From: CAZAKO01 sp964546145
GTDB taxonomy: Bacteria > Fidelibacterota > UBA2242
NCBI GenBank assembly: GCA_964546145.1
Contig: CAZJIU010000026.1
Location: 1-25,759 of the forward strand
Length of the DNA: 25,759 bases
Reading direction: 5' to 3'
Part shown: positions 1 to 8,988 of the stretch, piece after piece
Layout of the letters: each line of letters starts with the position of its first letter
Position numbering within the stretch: position 1 is the first letter of the stretch
Notes under the pieces: generated by a model
Databases searched by the model: none
What the model saw: the letters and a program-made list of their open reading frames with translations, nothing else
Told to the model about the DNA's origin: nothing
Made by a program: the position numbers and the translations under genes

Positions 1-1
1 T

Positions 2-1987
2 GTGATATTTCTCCCAAATCAAATCACCCCGCTCGGTGAATATCTTGAGCTTGCAGACCGGCGGCAACTCGTAAAAGGCGATCCGGTCATACTGAAAATC
101 TTCCCCGAACTGAAACATGCGGGCTCTAATATCATAGGGATTAGGTACAACTCGTACATACTCAAGGAAGCTGCCCGCCTGACGACGCAGGTAAGCTGGC
201 ACGCTGGTAAGAGTCCAAAACATACTGCTATACAATGGACCACCGTTCGATTCGTCATTCTGCGTTCCGTCGTCCTTTGACTGAATATAATAGTAGTAAT
301 TGAATCCCCGTACCGCCGTCATATCATCAAATTCATTTACCACATTTGATTTATTACATTCAAAAATTTTCTGGTAGACTGTTTTAGGTGAAAGCACCGT
401 ACCTTCGGAACGATAGATGACATAACCATCAAAATGCGGATCAGTCTCGGCATTATTCGACCAGGTTAAATTAATTCTATCACCACCAGAGGTAACCGTA
501 AATTCACTCGGTGGCGGTGGTGGTTGAGGAATATTGAATCCCGATTCATAATTGCGCTTCGCCAGGCGTAAAACCTTGAGGAGCGAATCTTCACAGATTT
601 GAACCCATTCTCGTTTGTACTCATCATAGTTTGTTGTTTCAGAACCATTCGGTTTAATTAGTGTTGGAGCCCCGGTGCCGTTTGTCCAGGCAAGCCAGTT
701 GCCACCTACTTCCCGGTTTTTCTCCCGACTAAGACCATGTACTGCTTCAGCCATTACAATTCGAATACTATCACCAGGGGCAAGGGTTGCATATGGTCCA
801 AATCCCCGGCATTGGGAATAACCACCGGGATCATCTCCCCATTGATCGGCATACCCGTCGCCAACATCTTCCGCATGGGTTTTTGCCGGATGTCCCGAAT
901 TCATAAATTCGTATCTCATAGTCATAAAATTAACATCAAATTGACTATAGGGTGTTTGAGTTGGATCTGAATCCGAGCCAAGATACATCGTTGTGATTGG
1001 TTGAGTAGGATCATCAGCAGGATTGTCAGCAGCTTTATCGGCATGTAAGGTGATCCCTCCGGCATACCGGGCAGCCGCCAGAATCCCATCGTCTAATTCA
1101 TTCGGACAGCCCCAATCATCGGTCACATTCCGCTCCGAATAGGGACCATACCAGGAATAAAAAGCCCGCATCGGGGTACTGGGTGAATCAGGATCATTAA
1201 AGATTACTTGATTTACCGTATTTCTGCCCCAGGTTGAGCCCCAGATTCCCCAACCAGTCGTTGCTGCGGAACCAATCTTCGATTCCCCGGAGAGTGCATA
1301 GCGGTAGTTAAAAAGTACCATAAAATCTTTAATTGTCTGATCATACTCTTTCCCATCCCGACTAATAATTCCGGTATTCTTAAAGACATAATCGTAAATA
1401 AAATAGTCATCATGATTCTGCTGACCGAAGGCATAAACCTTTTTAATCATGCTTACTCCCATCGCCGTATTAATCTTGATAACCATCATCCGGTCCGACG
1501 GAATTTCGGTATTAACTTCATCGAGAACATCATAGATAGTATTTATAGTAGCTAGCGCATTATCAACAACTACAATCGGATGATCGAATTTTCCAACTAA
1601 TTTCAATTCATCTTCAAATATCTGATATTCACGGTCCGAATCTACCCGCGGACCAACACCGACGACTTTGACCGGAAAATCAACTCCAACATTTTCATCA
1701 TGGAAATTTTTACAGCCTAACCAGATGGCTTTTGCCCGGCATGCCGTATGGTCCAATCCGTAAGCACCCGGCCAAAAGATTGTATTAGGGACTTCGGTAA
1801 CACCCGCGCCTTCGATTTCTGTACCCTGTTCCGAAAAACAGTTATGGATCATTCCGATCCGAATCCATTTTAATTCGCCCCCCTGTCCGGCTGTCTGGGC
1901 AAAAAGTGGCTGAATGAAGCCAATAACCAGCAAGGTACTCAAAGTCAGGAGTAGCACAATTCCTTTAGTATAGTTTGATTTCTTCAT
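2..1987 (-). CDS. Secreted Fn3-domain protein of unknown function, C-terminus off the window
   Basis: An open frame of 662 codons runs from an ATG at 1987 to the window edge without a stop. The start is supported by GAGGA about seven bases upstream, and it lies 27 bp after the TonB-receptor stop. The N-terminus is a clear signal peptide (MKKSNYTKG, a hydrophobic core, then LFAQ-TAG, cleavage near residue 31). The body is rich in Trp, Asp and Gly. An Fn3-like domain follows a proline run (PPPPPSEF) at about residues 487-585. The visible end (VRVVPNPYD, then KLKIFTERGDLIWEKYH) resembles the beginning of the FlgD-like/type IX C-terminal region of FCB secreted proteins. I cannot assign an enzymatic role. 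Its tight spacing to the receptor suggests a surface or secreted partner made from the same transcript. It is called partial only because the window ends. Confidence 0.8.
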   Translation of the reverse strand, partial: MKKSNYTKGIVLLLTLSTLLVIGFIQPLFAQTAGQGGELKWIRIGMIHNCFSEQGTEIEGAGVTEVPNTIFWPGAYGLDHTACRAKAIWLGCKNFHDENVGVDFPVKVVGVGPRVDSDREYQIFEDELKLVGKFDHPIVVVDNALATINTIYDVLDEVNTEIPSDRMMVIKINTAMGVSMIKKVYAFGQQNHDDYFIYDYVFKNTGIISRDGKEYDQTIKDFMVLFNYRYALSGESKIGSAATTGWGIWGSTWGRNTVNQVIFNDPDSPSTPMRAFYSWYGPYSERNVTDDWGCPNELDDGILAAARYAGGITLHADKAADNPADDPTQPITTMYLGSDSDPTQTPYSQFDVNFMTMRYEFMNSGHPAKTHAEDVGDGYADQWGDDPGGYSQCRGFGPYATLAPGDSIRIVMAEAVHGLSREKNREVGGNWLAWTNGTGAPTLIKPNGSETTNYDEYKREWVQICEDSLLKVLRLAKRNYESGFNIPQPPPPPSEFTVTSGGDRINLTWSNNAETDPHFDGYVIYRSEGTVLSPKTVYQKIFECNKSNVVNEFDDMTAVRGFNYYYYIQSKDDGTQNDESNGGPLYSSMFWTLTSVPAYLRRQAGSFLEYVRVVPNPYDIRARMFQFGEDFQYDRIAFYELPPVCKLKIFTERGDLIWEKYH

Positions 1988-2014
1988 AAGTCTTCCTCGC
2001 AAATTTCACTGTTA

Positions 2015-5000
2015 TTATAAATCGAAAGATAACCGTACACCAAAATAGAACTGCCGCGGATCAAGAAAGGTAAATGAGGTCATATTTGGCATATCAATGT
2101 AAGCTTTATCATCCAGAATCTTCTTCAGGCGTTTACTTTCCACTTCTTGCATCGAATAGGGCAGAGAGCTTTCAGCACTATATTCCATATATTTATCCGC
2201 ATCAGTTACTAGGCCGGTCGCTGGATTCTTGATCATTTCGACCCAATAAATTACATCTGGATCGATAATAGCCTTTTCATTCAGTACCCCAAGCTTCTCC
2301 ATTGGCTGATAAGCCACACCATGTTTGCGATAAGTACCGATCCGGTCATCGCCCACGATGTTGCTGTAGACATCACTCTTTGGTAAATGGAGACTTTGAT
2401 AATATAGATCATGATCCTCGTCTTTGCCCCAGTTTTCCAGTGCCATTTGCTTATAATTAACGAGGTTATCAACATCCATATAGAGCTGAACTTTCAATCT
2501 ATTAAAGCTAAAAGTTTTACTCAGCCTTAAAATTGAATTGAACCAATCAGTCTTCTGCACATTATTCTTAACCTTCGGGTCTTTAGCAGGATTCCAGGTT
2601 ACCCATTCGCCGGCCTGCCAATCAAGTAAAATATTCATCAGGTAGCCCCCAAAGGGATACATTCCAATAATTTTTGGTCCAAAGTTATCCGGTGAAAACA
2701 GCGAGAGATTAGCTCGGGCATAGGGTCTGGGTATGGGACGCTCCTGATAGAGATTGACCGTAGCTTCATCCCACTGCTGCTGTTGTAAGGGATCTTGATA
2801 GATCTCCTCCCGACCGAAGTGACCACTCGTAGAAGCTTGATAAGTATAATTGGCAAAAAAGGTCCACCAGCGTCCCTGACTCTTACGCAGAGTCAATTCA
2901 AAGCCACGAATATCCTCATAGCTGTTGTTGGTTGTCTTATCGTATATAATTCCTCCAATTGAAGTATAAGTCGCGACATCTTGCTGGTCGGTGATGTCAT
3001 GATAGAAAGCCGCCAGCTGGATTAAAAAGTCACCAAAGACACTTTGGTCATAACCCAATTCGTAGGAAATGGTTCGGGCAAGAGTCAAGTTGGGATCACC
3101 AAATAAAACAACTTGCTTGGATTCATTCCGGGCAACTCGAAACATTGTCTCATAGGCGGGAATCTGTTTAAAATGACCATAGTTAAAATAAAGTTTGGAA
3201 TTTTCAGTAATCGGGTGCGAAATACCCAGACGCGGGCTGATCTGCCATTGCGGTTTTGTCTTTGTTTTATTGTATTCGCCTTCCGGATCATATTTCGAAG
3301 AAAAATAAGACCTGTCCCAGGGATCTACATTCCACCATGAAGCATCGGAATTAGTGTAATCCAAGCGGGCGCCCAGATTCATGATAAAGCCCTTTGTTTC
3401 AAGTTTATCCTGGAGGTAAATTGCTCCCCGGATTGGAGTTTGTTTCATCTGAATCCGATCCGAATAGGTCGTGCCAGCACCCAATGACTGAATCGTGCCA
3501 TAATCCAAATCAAGATTACTGTAAACAAATTCAAAACCCGTTTTAACCAAATTACTGAAGTTGATTTGGCTGCTCAGATCAAGCTTCATCGTAGTAGATG
3601 ATGTTTTGGTAAAATCTCTGGTTTTGCTCATATGACCACCCAGAAACATACCAGTTATCCCATTCTCCCCCTCTGATATATAATTAAAGGGGGCTTCGTC
3701 TACAAAATAATCCGGTAAAATTTCATATTTTTTGGTTTGATCGCGATGCTGGGTTGGTCTGGTATAGTAATCACGTGCAAAATTTTCTACCGATACTTCA
3801 TAAAAGGTTTTCTGACTTAGCATATGAGTCATCTTAGCCGATAGGGAAAGATGGCTAATATCTGAAAGACTGTAATGACCTGTCCCGAACAAACGCCCCG
3901 GTCGAACTTCAGTACCAAGTTCATCGACAATTTCAAACGGGGTTTTCAAATACCAGTTCTGACTGGGATCCCACTCAAGCCAGTTACGTGCCAAAGTATA
4001 CTTCTTACCGGTAATCCCGGTAAACTGTAATTTAATTGACTTAGTAATGTCTGAAGTCAACTTCAAGGTCCAATCATAATCCACGTAGTCATCTCTGGTC
4101 AGGGGAACCACAAGCATTTCGCGTAGTTGCCGATAAGAAGTAAAGAAGCGTAAATTACCAAGTTTCTCACTTATAACAGGTATCGGTCCGCCAAATCCCG
4201 CATCAATATTATAATCGGGCTGATCAATAACCTCCTTTTTCCGCATCTCCCAGAGAAATTTTCGCTGGGCTCCAATGGGAGTTAAATCATTAGTCGGATC
4301 ATCATCAGACAATAGGCGTTCAGAAATTTTATTCCAACCATCAAAATCAGAATATTGACGTTGCATATACTTATTCCAATAGGTCCTAGTCCCATCACCA
4401 TTGAAATCCTGGAATGGTTCACCATCGTCATAGATGCCGTTAGCATTCAAGTCATCATAGGTCTCACCGACTGCCGTACCCGTCCAACATACCGCATCAT
4501 CCATATATGGTCGGAACCACATCGAATTTTGATCAAAAGGAGAGATTCCAAAATATTTCGGTGCCGGAGGGCTATATTTAAATTCAATAGAACCATTATA
4601 TCCCTTTTTATTACCTTCTTTGGTAACCACATTGACAACTCCCGAACGCACCTGTCCATATTCGGCGTTAAAACCGCCACGTTCGATGGTAATTTCTTTG
4701 ATCGAGCTCAAGGCGAGGTTGGAAACCGGTTTATTGTTGCGCGGATCGCGCAGGGTCACACCATCCATCAGGAAAAGGGCTTCATCAGAGCTTCCCCCAC
4801 GTATCTGCAAGTCCCCGCGAATTCCGGCTTGTAAACTGACAATATTATCAATGCTGGAAACCGGTAAATCTTCAATTTCACTCGCAGTGACCGCAACGAC
4901 ACTGGTAGCCACATCTTGCTTAACTACCGGTCTCTCAGCAACAATAGTCACTGTCTCACCCTCAATCACCTCAACTTCCAGCTCAAAATCAACACGCGTT

Positions 5001-5296
5001 GTCTGGTCGATTATTACCTCAACATTACTAACCGTCACTTTCTGATAACCAATCACATAAGCCTGCACATCGTAAGTCCCGGGTGGCACATACAAAATTG
5101 TAAACTGACCATTCAGATCAGTTGCCGCACCCAGGCTGGTTCCTATCACTACCACATTTGCACCGGCTAAAGGCTCGTTGGTTGCCTTATTGGTGACAAT
5201 ACCAGCAATTTTTCCAGTTGTTCCGGACCAGATGGGAACACTAAAAACCAGCGCCAAAAGAACCAACAGTGCCATCATTCGAGAAATCTGTCTCAT
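2015..5296 (-). CDS. TonB-dependent outer-membrane receptor with CarboxypepD_reg-like N-terminal domain (SusC-like)
   Basis: This 1093-residue protein probably carries a glycan or another ligand across the outer membrane using TonB energy. It has a signal peptide (about residues 1-25), a carboxypeptidase-regulatory-like beta-sandwich (about 28-110; KIAGIVTNKATNEPLAGANV) and a plug domain (about 120-230; LQIRGGSSDEALFLMDGV and GGFNAEYGQVRSGVVNVVTK). A long beta-barrel region ends in FYFGVRLSFDL. Two acidic loops at about 282-302 (DLNANGIYDDGE, DFNGDG) look like calcium-binding loops. The ATG at 5296 has a perfect AAGGAGG eight bases upstream. No SusD-like gene is in the window, unlike Bacteroidota polysaccharide loci, so the substrate is uncertain. 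Its position after galK and its 164-bp leader suggest association with the mannan locus but separate transcription. Family assignment is firm; substrate is inference. Confidence 0.93.
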   Translation of the reverse strand: MRQISRMMALLVLLALVFSVPIWSGTTGKIAGIVTNKATNEPLAGANVVVIGTSLGAATDLNGQFTILYVPPGTYDVQAYVIGYQKVTVSNVEVIIDQTTRVDFELEVEVIEGETVTIVAERPVVKQDVATSVVAVTASEIEDLPVSSIDNIVSLQAGIRGDLQIRGGSSDEALFLMDGVTLRDPRNNKPVSNLALSSIKEITIERGGFNAEYGQVRSGVVNVVTKEGNKKGYNGSIEFKYSPPAPKYFGISPFDQNSMWFRPYMDDAVCWTGTAVGETYDDLNANGIYDDGEPFQDFNGDGTRTYWNKYMQRQYSDFDGWNKISERLLSDDDPTNDLTPIGAQRKFLWEMRKKEVIDQPDYNIDAGFGGPIPVISEKLGNLRFFTSYRQLREMLVVPLTRDDYVDYDWTLKLTSDITKSIKLQFTGITGKKYTLARNWLEWDPSQNWYLKTPFEIVDELGTEVRPGRLFGTGHYSLSDISHLSLSAKMTHMLSQKTFYEVSVENFARDYYTRPTQHRDQTKKYEILPDYFVDEAPFNYISEGENGITGMFLGGHMSKTRDFTKTSSTTMKLDLSSQINFSNLVKTGFEFVYSNLDLDYGTIQSLGAGTTYSDRIQMKQTPIRGAIYLQDKLETKGFIMNLGARLDYTNSDASWWNVDPWDRSYFSSKYDPEGEYNKTKTKPQWQISPRLGISHPITENSKLYFNYGHFKQIPAYETMFRVARNESKQVVLFGDPNLTLARTISYELGYDQSVFGDFLIQLAAFYHDITDQQDVATYTSIGGIIYDKTTNNSYEDIRGFELTLRKSQGRWWTFFANYTYQASTSGHFGREEIYQDPLQQQQWDEATVNLYQERPIPRPYARANLSLFSPDNFGPKIIGMYPFGGYLMNILLDWQAGEWVTWNPAKDPKVKNNVQKTDWFNSILRLSKTFSFNRLKVQLYMDVDNLVNYKQMALENWGKDEDHDLYYQSLHLPKSDVYSNIVGDDRIGTYRKHGVAYQPMEKLGVLNEKAIIDPDVIYWVEMIKNPATGLVTDADKYMEYSAESSLPYSMQEVESKRLKKILDDKAYIDMPNMTSFTFLDPRQFYFGVRLSFDL

Positions 5297-5344
5297 ATTC
5301 GATCCCTCCTTATTAACAAAGAAATTTTCTAAGATTAAAAATGA

Positions 5345-5368
5345 GCATGTCCCTGTAGGGATTGATGC
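5345..5368. repeat. Imperfect hairpin in the leader of the TonB receptor
   Basis: Outer arms gcat/atgc and inner arms tccct/aggga surround a two-base centre, with an unequal internal loop between the two stems. It lies between the putative promoter and the ribosome binding site of the receptor gene, about 50 bases before its ATG. It is not followed by a convincing U-run, so I do not call it a terminator. It may be an mRNA structure or a chance dyad. Confidence 0.3.
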
Positions 5369-5376
5369 CTAACATG

Positions 5377-5403
5377 ATATTATCTACCCCAAATTGAAAT
5401 CAA
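5377..5403 (-). promoter_or_regulatory. Possible promoter of the TonB receptor gene
   Basis: On the minus strand TTGATT (5398-5403) is followed after 15 bases by TAATAT (5377-5382), in an AT-rich stretch between galK and the receptor. Spacing is short of ideal; TTTGAT shifted by one base gives 16. The 164-bp gap, compared with 20-80 bp elsewhere in the locus, is the main reason to expect a promoter here. Confidence 0.25.
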
Positions 5404-5460
5404 ACATATTGAATTTATATCCCGTAAAAATATATGTAATACTCCTTCGATAATCAAGGG

Positions 5461-6384
5461 TCAATTCACCTTTTTTTGATCGGTATTAACCAAAGTGGTT
5501 CCTCTCTTCCGCACATTCAATACCGTGACGCAATCTTGCCCGAAATGCTTTGCCATCATTTTTGAATAATTCTCCCCAAATCCATCAGGTAGAAACACTA
5601 AAATAGTTCCAGCAAATCCGCCACCGTGAATCCGACAGGCTCCAGTACCTACCTCAGAGATATATTTTTCAGTCAATGCTAGTGCCAAAGTTATTCTTTG
5701 TTCGGCTGCATTTCGGATCGAATAAATGTTCTGCAGCCATTTAAAGGACGAATCACCGGACGCATTAACCATTTTTAAAAATCCTTGAAAATCATTCGCA
5801 TTGAGTGCCTGAGCCTGCTTCAGAACCCGGTCATTCTCCTCAAAAAAATGAATCGCCCGTAATATTGCCCGATCGCTAATTTTACCCCGTAAATCCGGAA
5901 TGCGGTCAAAAAAATCAGCAGAACTAACATTGCGTAAAACATCAACTCCAAATATTGCTGCAACGGATTTCATTTCTAACGGCACAGCAGCATAATCTTC
6001 GGTCAGATTAGCATGACTTCCTCTACTATCTACAACCAGCAGATGATAGTTGGTCCGGCTAAAATCGAAGTTAATTTTCTGGATTCCTGGATTTTCGGGC
6101 TCTTTGAAATCAATTAACAGCAAACCTCCAATCGCACAAGCCATTTGGTCCATTAAACCNNNNNNNNNNNNNNNNNNNNNNNNNNNNNNNNNNNNNNNNN
6201 NNNNNNNNNNNNNNNNNNNNNNNNNNNNNNNNNNNNNNNNNNNNNNNNNNNNNNNNNNNCCAAACCGCTGCAGAAAATCATGATCCAACCGGCGATATCG
6301 CTCAAGTTGCCTTAAAATGACCTGATCACCCTCGCCATAAAGCTGACTTAAAGCAGGTTTCAGTTTGTCAATTTGAGCACTCAT
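5461..6384 (-). CDS. galK: Galactokinase, interrupted by an assembly gap
   Basis: It phosphorylates galactose to galactose-1-phosphate, the first committed Leloir step, in the cytoplasm. Visible family signatures are GLMDQMACAIGG, holding the catalytic Asp of the GHMP-kinase galactokinases, and CRIHGGGFAGTI, the glycine-rich third motif. The N-terminal part (ERYRRLDHDFLQRF) is the usual lead-in to the GRTEIGGNHTDH motif, but that motif and the GLSSSAA motif fall in the 100-N gap at 6160-6259. Galactokinases of this type have about 380-430 residues and only about 275 are visible, so the true gap must be several hundred bases. I chose ATG 6384, preceded by GGATG, over an in-frame TTG at 6396. 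It starts 15 bases after the galT stop, so it is co-transcribed with galT. Confidence 0.9.
   Translation of the reverse strand: MSAQIDKLKPALSQLYGEGDQVILRQLERYRRLDHDFLQRFXXXXXXXXXXXXXXXXXXXXXXXXXXXXXXXXXXGLMDQMACAIGGLLLIDFKEPENPGIQKINFDFSRTNYHLLVVDSRGSHANLTEDYAAVPLEMKSVAAIFGVDVLRNVSSADFFDRIPDLRGKISDRAILRAIHFFEENDRVLKQAQALNANDFQGFLKMVNASGDSSFKWLQNIYSIRNAAEQRITLALALTEKYISEVGTGACRIHGGGFAGTILVFLPDGFGENYSKMMAKHFGQDCVTVLNVRKRGTTLVNTDQKKVN
6160..6259. other. Scaffold gap of 100 N inside galK
   Basis: This is a run of exactly 100 N, the conventional placeholder for a gap of unknown length. The flanking galK fragments lack roughly 130-150 expected residues, so the real distance is probably about 400 bases or more. 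The two sides share a frame here only by chance. Confidence 0.97.
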
Positions 6385-6399
6385 GGATTCATCCAAATT

Positions 6400-7344
6400 T
6401 TACTTTTTACGAGATTTATAATGAATATCCGAAAGTTTACGTAAATGTTCGGCTGCCTGTTCAGCGGTCAGATCGCGTTGGGGCTCGGCTAACATTTCAT
6501 AACCAACCATAAATTTCTTAACCGAAGCCGAGCGCAGTAAGGGCGGATAAAAATGGGCATGCAGCTGCCAGTATTGATAATTAGCATTGCCAAAAGGTGC
6601 CCCGTGCCAACCCATCGAGTAGGGAAACGAGACCCGAAAAAGGTTGTCGTATTTACACAGAAGACGTTTCAATATCTGGCTCAACGAATTAATCTCTTCG
6701 CCGTTTAGATCAGGCAGTCTCAGTATATGACGCCGCGGTAAAAGAAGCGTCTCAAACGGCCAGACAGCCCAGAAAGGAATAACGACTAACCAATGTTCAT
6801 TGGCTAAAATAATCCGCAGCTTATTACTTATCTCGGCTTTGATATAATCAATTAGCAGTACCGAACCGTTCTTTGTAAAATAATCCAGCTGCCGGCGATC
6901 TTCCTGGGCAGGTTCAGTAGGCAGCATATTACCGGCCCAGACCTGCCCATGAGGATGAGGATTAGAACAGCCCATTACAGCACCCTTGTTTTCAAAGACC
7001 TGAACCCATTGATATTTCTCGCCCAGTTCACTGGTTTGCTCAATCCAAACCTCGATGACTTTTTTTATATCGTCAATTGCCATTTCGGCTAATGATAAAT
7101 CGTGTCGGGGTGAAAAACAGATCACTCGTGAGGTCCCAGTAACTGAATGGCATTTAAAGAGTTCCTGATTCATCTCCGAAATATCGGGTGTCTCAGGCAC
7201 CAGTGCAGCAAAGTCATTAGTAAAAATAAAAGTGCTCTGATAATTGGGATTTTGCCTGCCGCCAGCACGTTGATTACCAGGGCAGAGATAACATTCAGGA
7301 TCATAGCCAGGTCGCTCTTCCTGAGGGACACTTTCTTCCTGCCC
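6400..7344 (-). CDS. galT: Galactose-1-phosphate uridylyltransferase, N-terminus lost in a gap
   Basis: GalT swaps UMP between UDP-glucose and galactose-1-phosphate. The 314 visible residues match class I GalT: CYLCPGN with RAGGRQNPNY (zinc/nucleotide region), FTNDFAAL, and the active-site motif GCSNPHPHGQVWA, whose second His is the uridylylated nucleophile. The C-terminal YWQLHAHFYPPLLRS motif is also intact. The E. coli enzyme has about 348 residues, so about 30-35 N-terminal residues lie in the 100-N gap; the first visible residues (GQEE) fit the family's usual RPWQGQEE start. The gene is followed after 15 bases by galK. The unbroken frame through the gap into the upstream symporter is an artefact, not a fusion. 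Confidence 0.93.
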   Translation of the reverse strand, partial: GQEESVPQEERPGYDPECYLCPGNQRAGGRQNPNYQSTFIFTNDFAALVPETPDISEMNQELFKCHSVTGTSRVICFSPRHDLSLAEMAIDDIKKVIEVWIEQTSELGEKYQWVQVFENKGAVMGCSNPHPHGQVWAGNMLPTEPAQEDRRQLDYFTKNGSVLLIDYIKAEISNKLRIILANEHWLVVIPFWAVWPFETLLLPRRHILRLPDLNGEEINSLSQILKRLLCKYDNLFRVSFPYSMGWHGAPFGNANYQYWQLHAHFYPPLLRSASVKKFMVGYEMLAEPQRDLTAEQAAEHLRKLSDIHYKSRKK

Positions 7345-7444
7345 NNNNNNNNNNNNNNNNNNNNNNNNNNNNNNNNNNNNNNNNNNNNNNNNNNNNNNNN
7401 NNNNNNNNNNNNNNNNNNNNNNNNNNNNNNNNNNNNNNNNNNNN
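7345..7444. other. Scaffold gap of 100 N between symporter and galT
   Basis: This placeholder gap hides the last 40-50 residues of the sodium/galactose symporter, its stop codon, the galT start and about 30 galT residues. That is more than 200 bases, so 100 N underestimates the true distance. Confidence 0.97.
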
Positions 7445-8928
7445 GTTACCATCGTCAGCAGCATCGTGTAAAACATCTGATCCATCCAGGGTAAATCCAC
7501 GGCTTTTGTCTTTAATAAAAGGGCAATTGGAATCGAAGCTACAACACCGATTATCGCCCCTTTACTGGTAGATTTTTTCCATAACAAACCCATCAGGAAT
7601 ACAGCCAGGATTCCGGGACTTACTAAACCGGTATATTCCTGAATATATTGAAACATCTGGGGGATATTGCCTAACAGAGGAGCAACACAACTGGCAATCA
7701 CCAACGCTCCCAATGCAGTAATCCGACCAACCCGGACAATCTGTTTTTCGGATGCCTGAGGATTTAGATACGGTTTGTAAATATCCATCGTGAAAATTGT
7801 CGCGGTTGAGTTGAGCATAGACGCCAGTGAAGAGACAATCGCCGCGACCAGGGCAGCAATCACTACTCCTTTCAATCCGGCTGGAATAAACTGACTAATC
7901 AACCAGGGATAGGCTTTATCATAGTTTATATCGCCATTCAATTTAGTAAAAGCCTCTTTGATCCCGGGAATCAGGGTTGTGCCCTCCGGTTGAGTAAACA
8001 TGACAAAGGCGATAATGCCCGGAATAACCACAATCAGCGGAATAATGAGTTTCAGAAAAGCGGCAAAAGCCAGACCGCGTTGCGATTCACGAATTGACTT
8101 TGCCGCCAATGCCCGCTGAATAATATACTGATTAAATCCCCAGTAATAGAGATTCGCTACCCACATGCCCCCGATCAACACCGCAATTCCGGGTAAATTG
8201 AAATACTGCGGATGCGAGCGGCTCAGGATCATCTGAAACTTATCACCGGCAGTATTATAAATATGGCTAAGCCCTTGCAAAACTCCCCCATCAGGAGTGA
8301 CATGATTCAGCCCAATTAACGTTGTAATGATGCCGCCCAGGATTAGCATTATCACCTGAACTACATCGGTCCAGGCAACCGCCGCCAGCCCACCATAGAG
8401 AGAGTAGGCAATTGCAATCAGTCCCAATCCGATAATTGCATAGATAATCAAACTGCCATCACCGCTGCCAATAATCGTATCGACGGCTTTTGCACCAAGA
8501 AAAAGAACTGAAGTGAGGTTTACGAAAATAAACAGGGCGATCCAAAAGACCGCTAAAATGGTTTTTAAATTAGTATTATAACGGTGTTCGATAAATTCGG
8601 GAATGGTATACAATTTCTTCTCAAGAAACACCGGTAAAAAGTATTTCGCAACAATAATCAAGGTCAACGCCGACATCCACTCGTAAGAAGCAATCGCCAA
8701 TCCAATAGCAAAGCCGGACCCGGACATCCCAATGAATTGCTCAGCAGAGATATTGGCCGCAATTAGCGAAGCGCCGATTGCCCACCAGGGAAGCGCTTTA
8801 CCGGCTAAAAAATAATCCTCGGCACTCTTCTGATGCCCCTTTTTCTCATGCGAAACCCAAAGTCCCAAACTGACGATTATAACAAGGTAGCCCAAAAAGA
8901 CCATCAAGTCGAGCAAAGACAAGTGCAT
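7445..8928 (-). CDS. Sodium/galactose symporter of the SSS family (vSGLT-like), C-terminus lost in a gap
   Basis: This inner-membrane carrier couples sodium influx to hexose uptake. The 494 visible residues follow Vibrio vSGLT closely as I remember it: SLIAANISAEQFIGMSGSG, ASYEWMSA, VANLYYWGFNQYI, AAIVSSLASMLNSTATIF and QYIQEYTGLVSPGILAVF. Residues matching the vSGLT galactose contacts are present (Gln64, Glu83, Asn259, Lys293 and the gate Tyr262), as are the serines of the sodium site. The usual length is about 530-545 residues, so only the last helix is missing at the gap. ATG 8928 has AGGAG ten bases upstream. It lies between the alpha-galactosidase and galT/galK, which makes galactose the likely substrate. 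Glucose cannot be excluded. Confidence 0.92.
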
Positions 8929-8988
8929 TTTATTTTACTCCTGTACTGAATTCCAAAAATCCATACTCCTAAAATTAAAAGAAATTAG

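Noticed and set aside
4355..4834. A 159-codon plus-strand frame inside the TonB receptor
   Set aside because: It is an antisense shadow of the plug and calcium-loop region, with no independent start signal or recognisable motif.
6400..8928. One 842-residue protein joining a sodium symporter to GalT
   Set aside because: The join crosses a 100-N placeholder, and both partners lack their expected ends there, so these are two genes.
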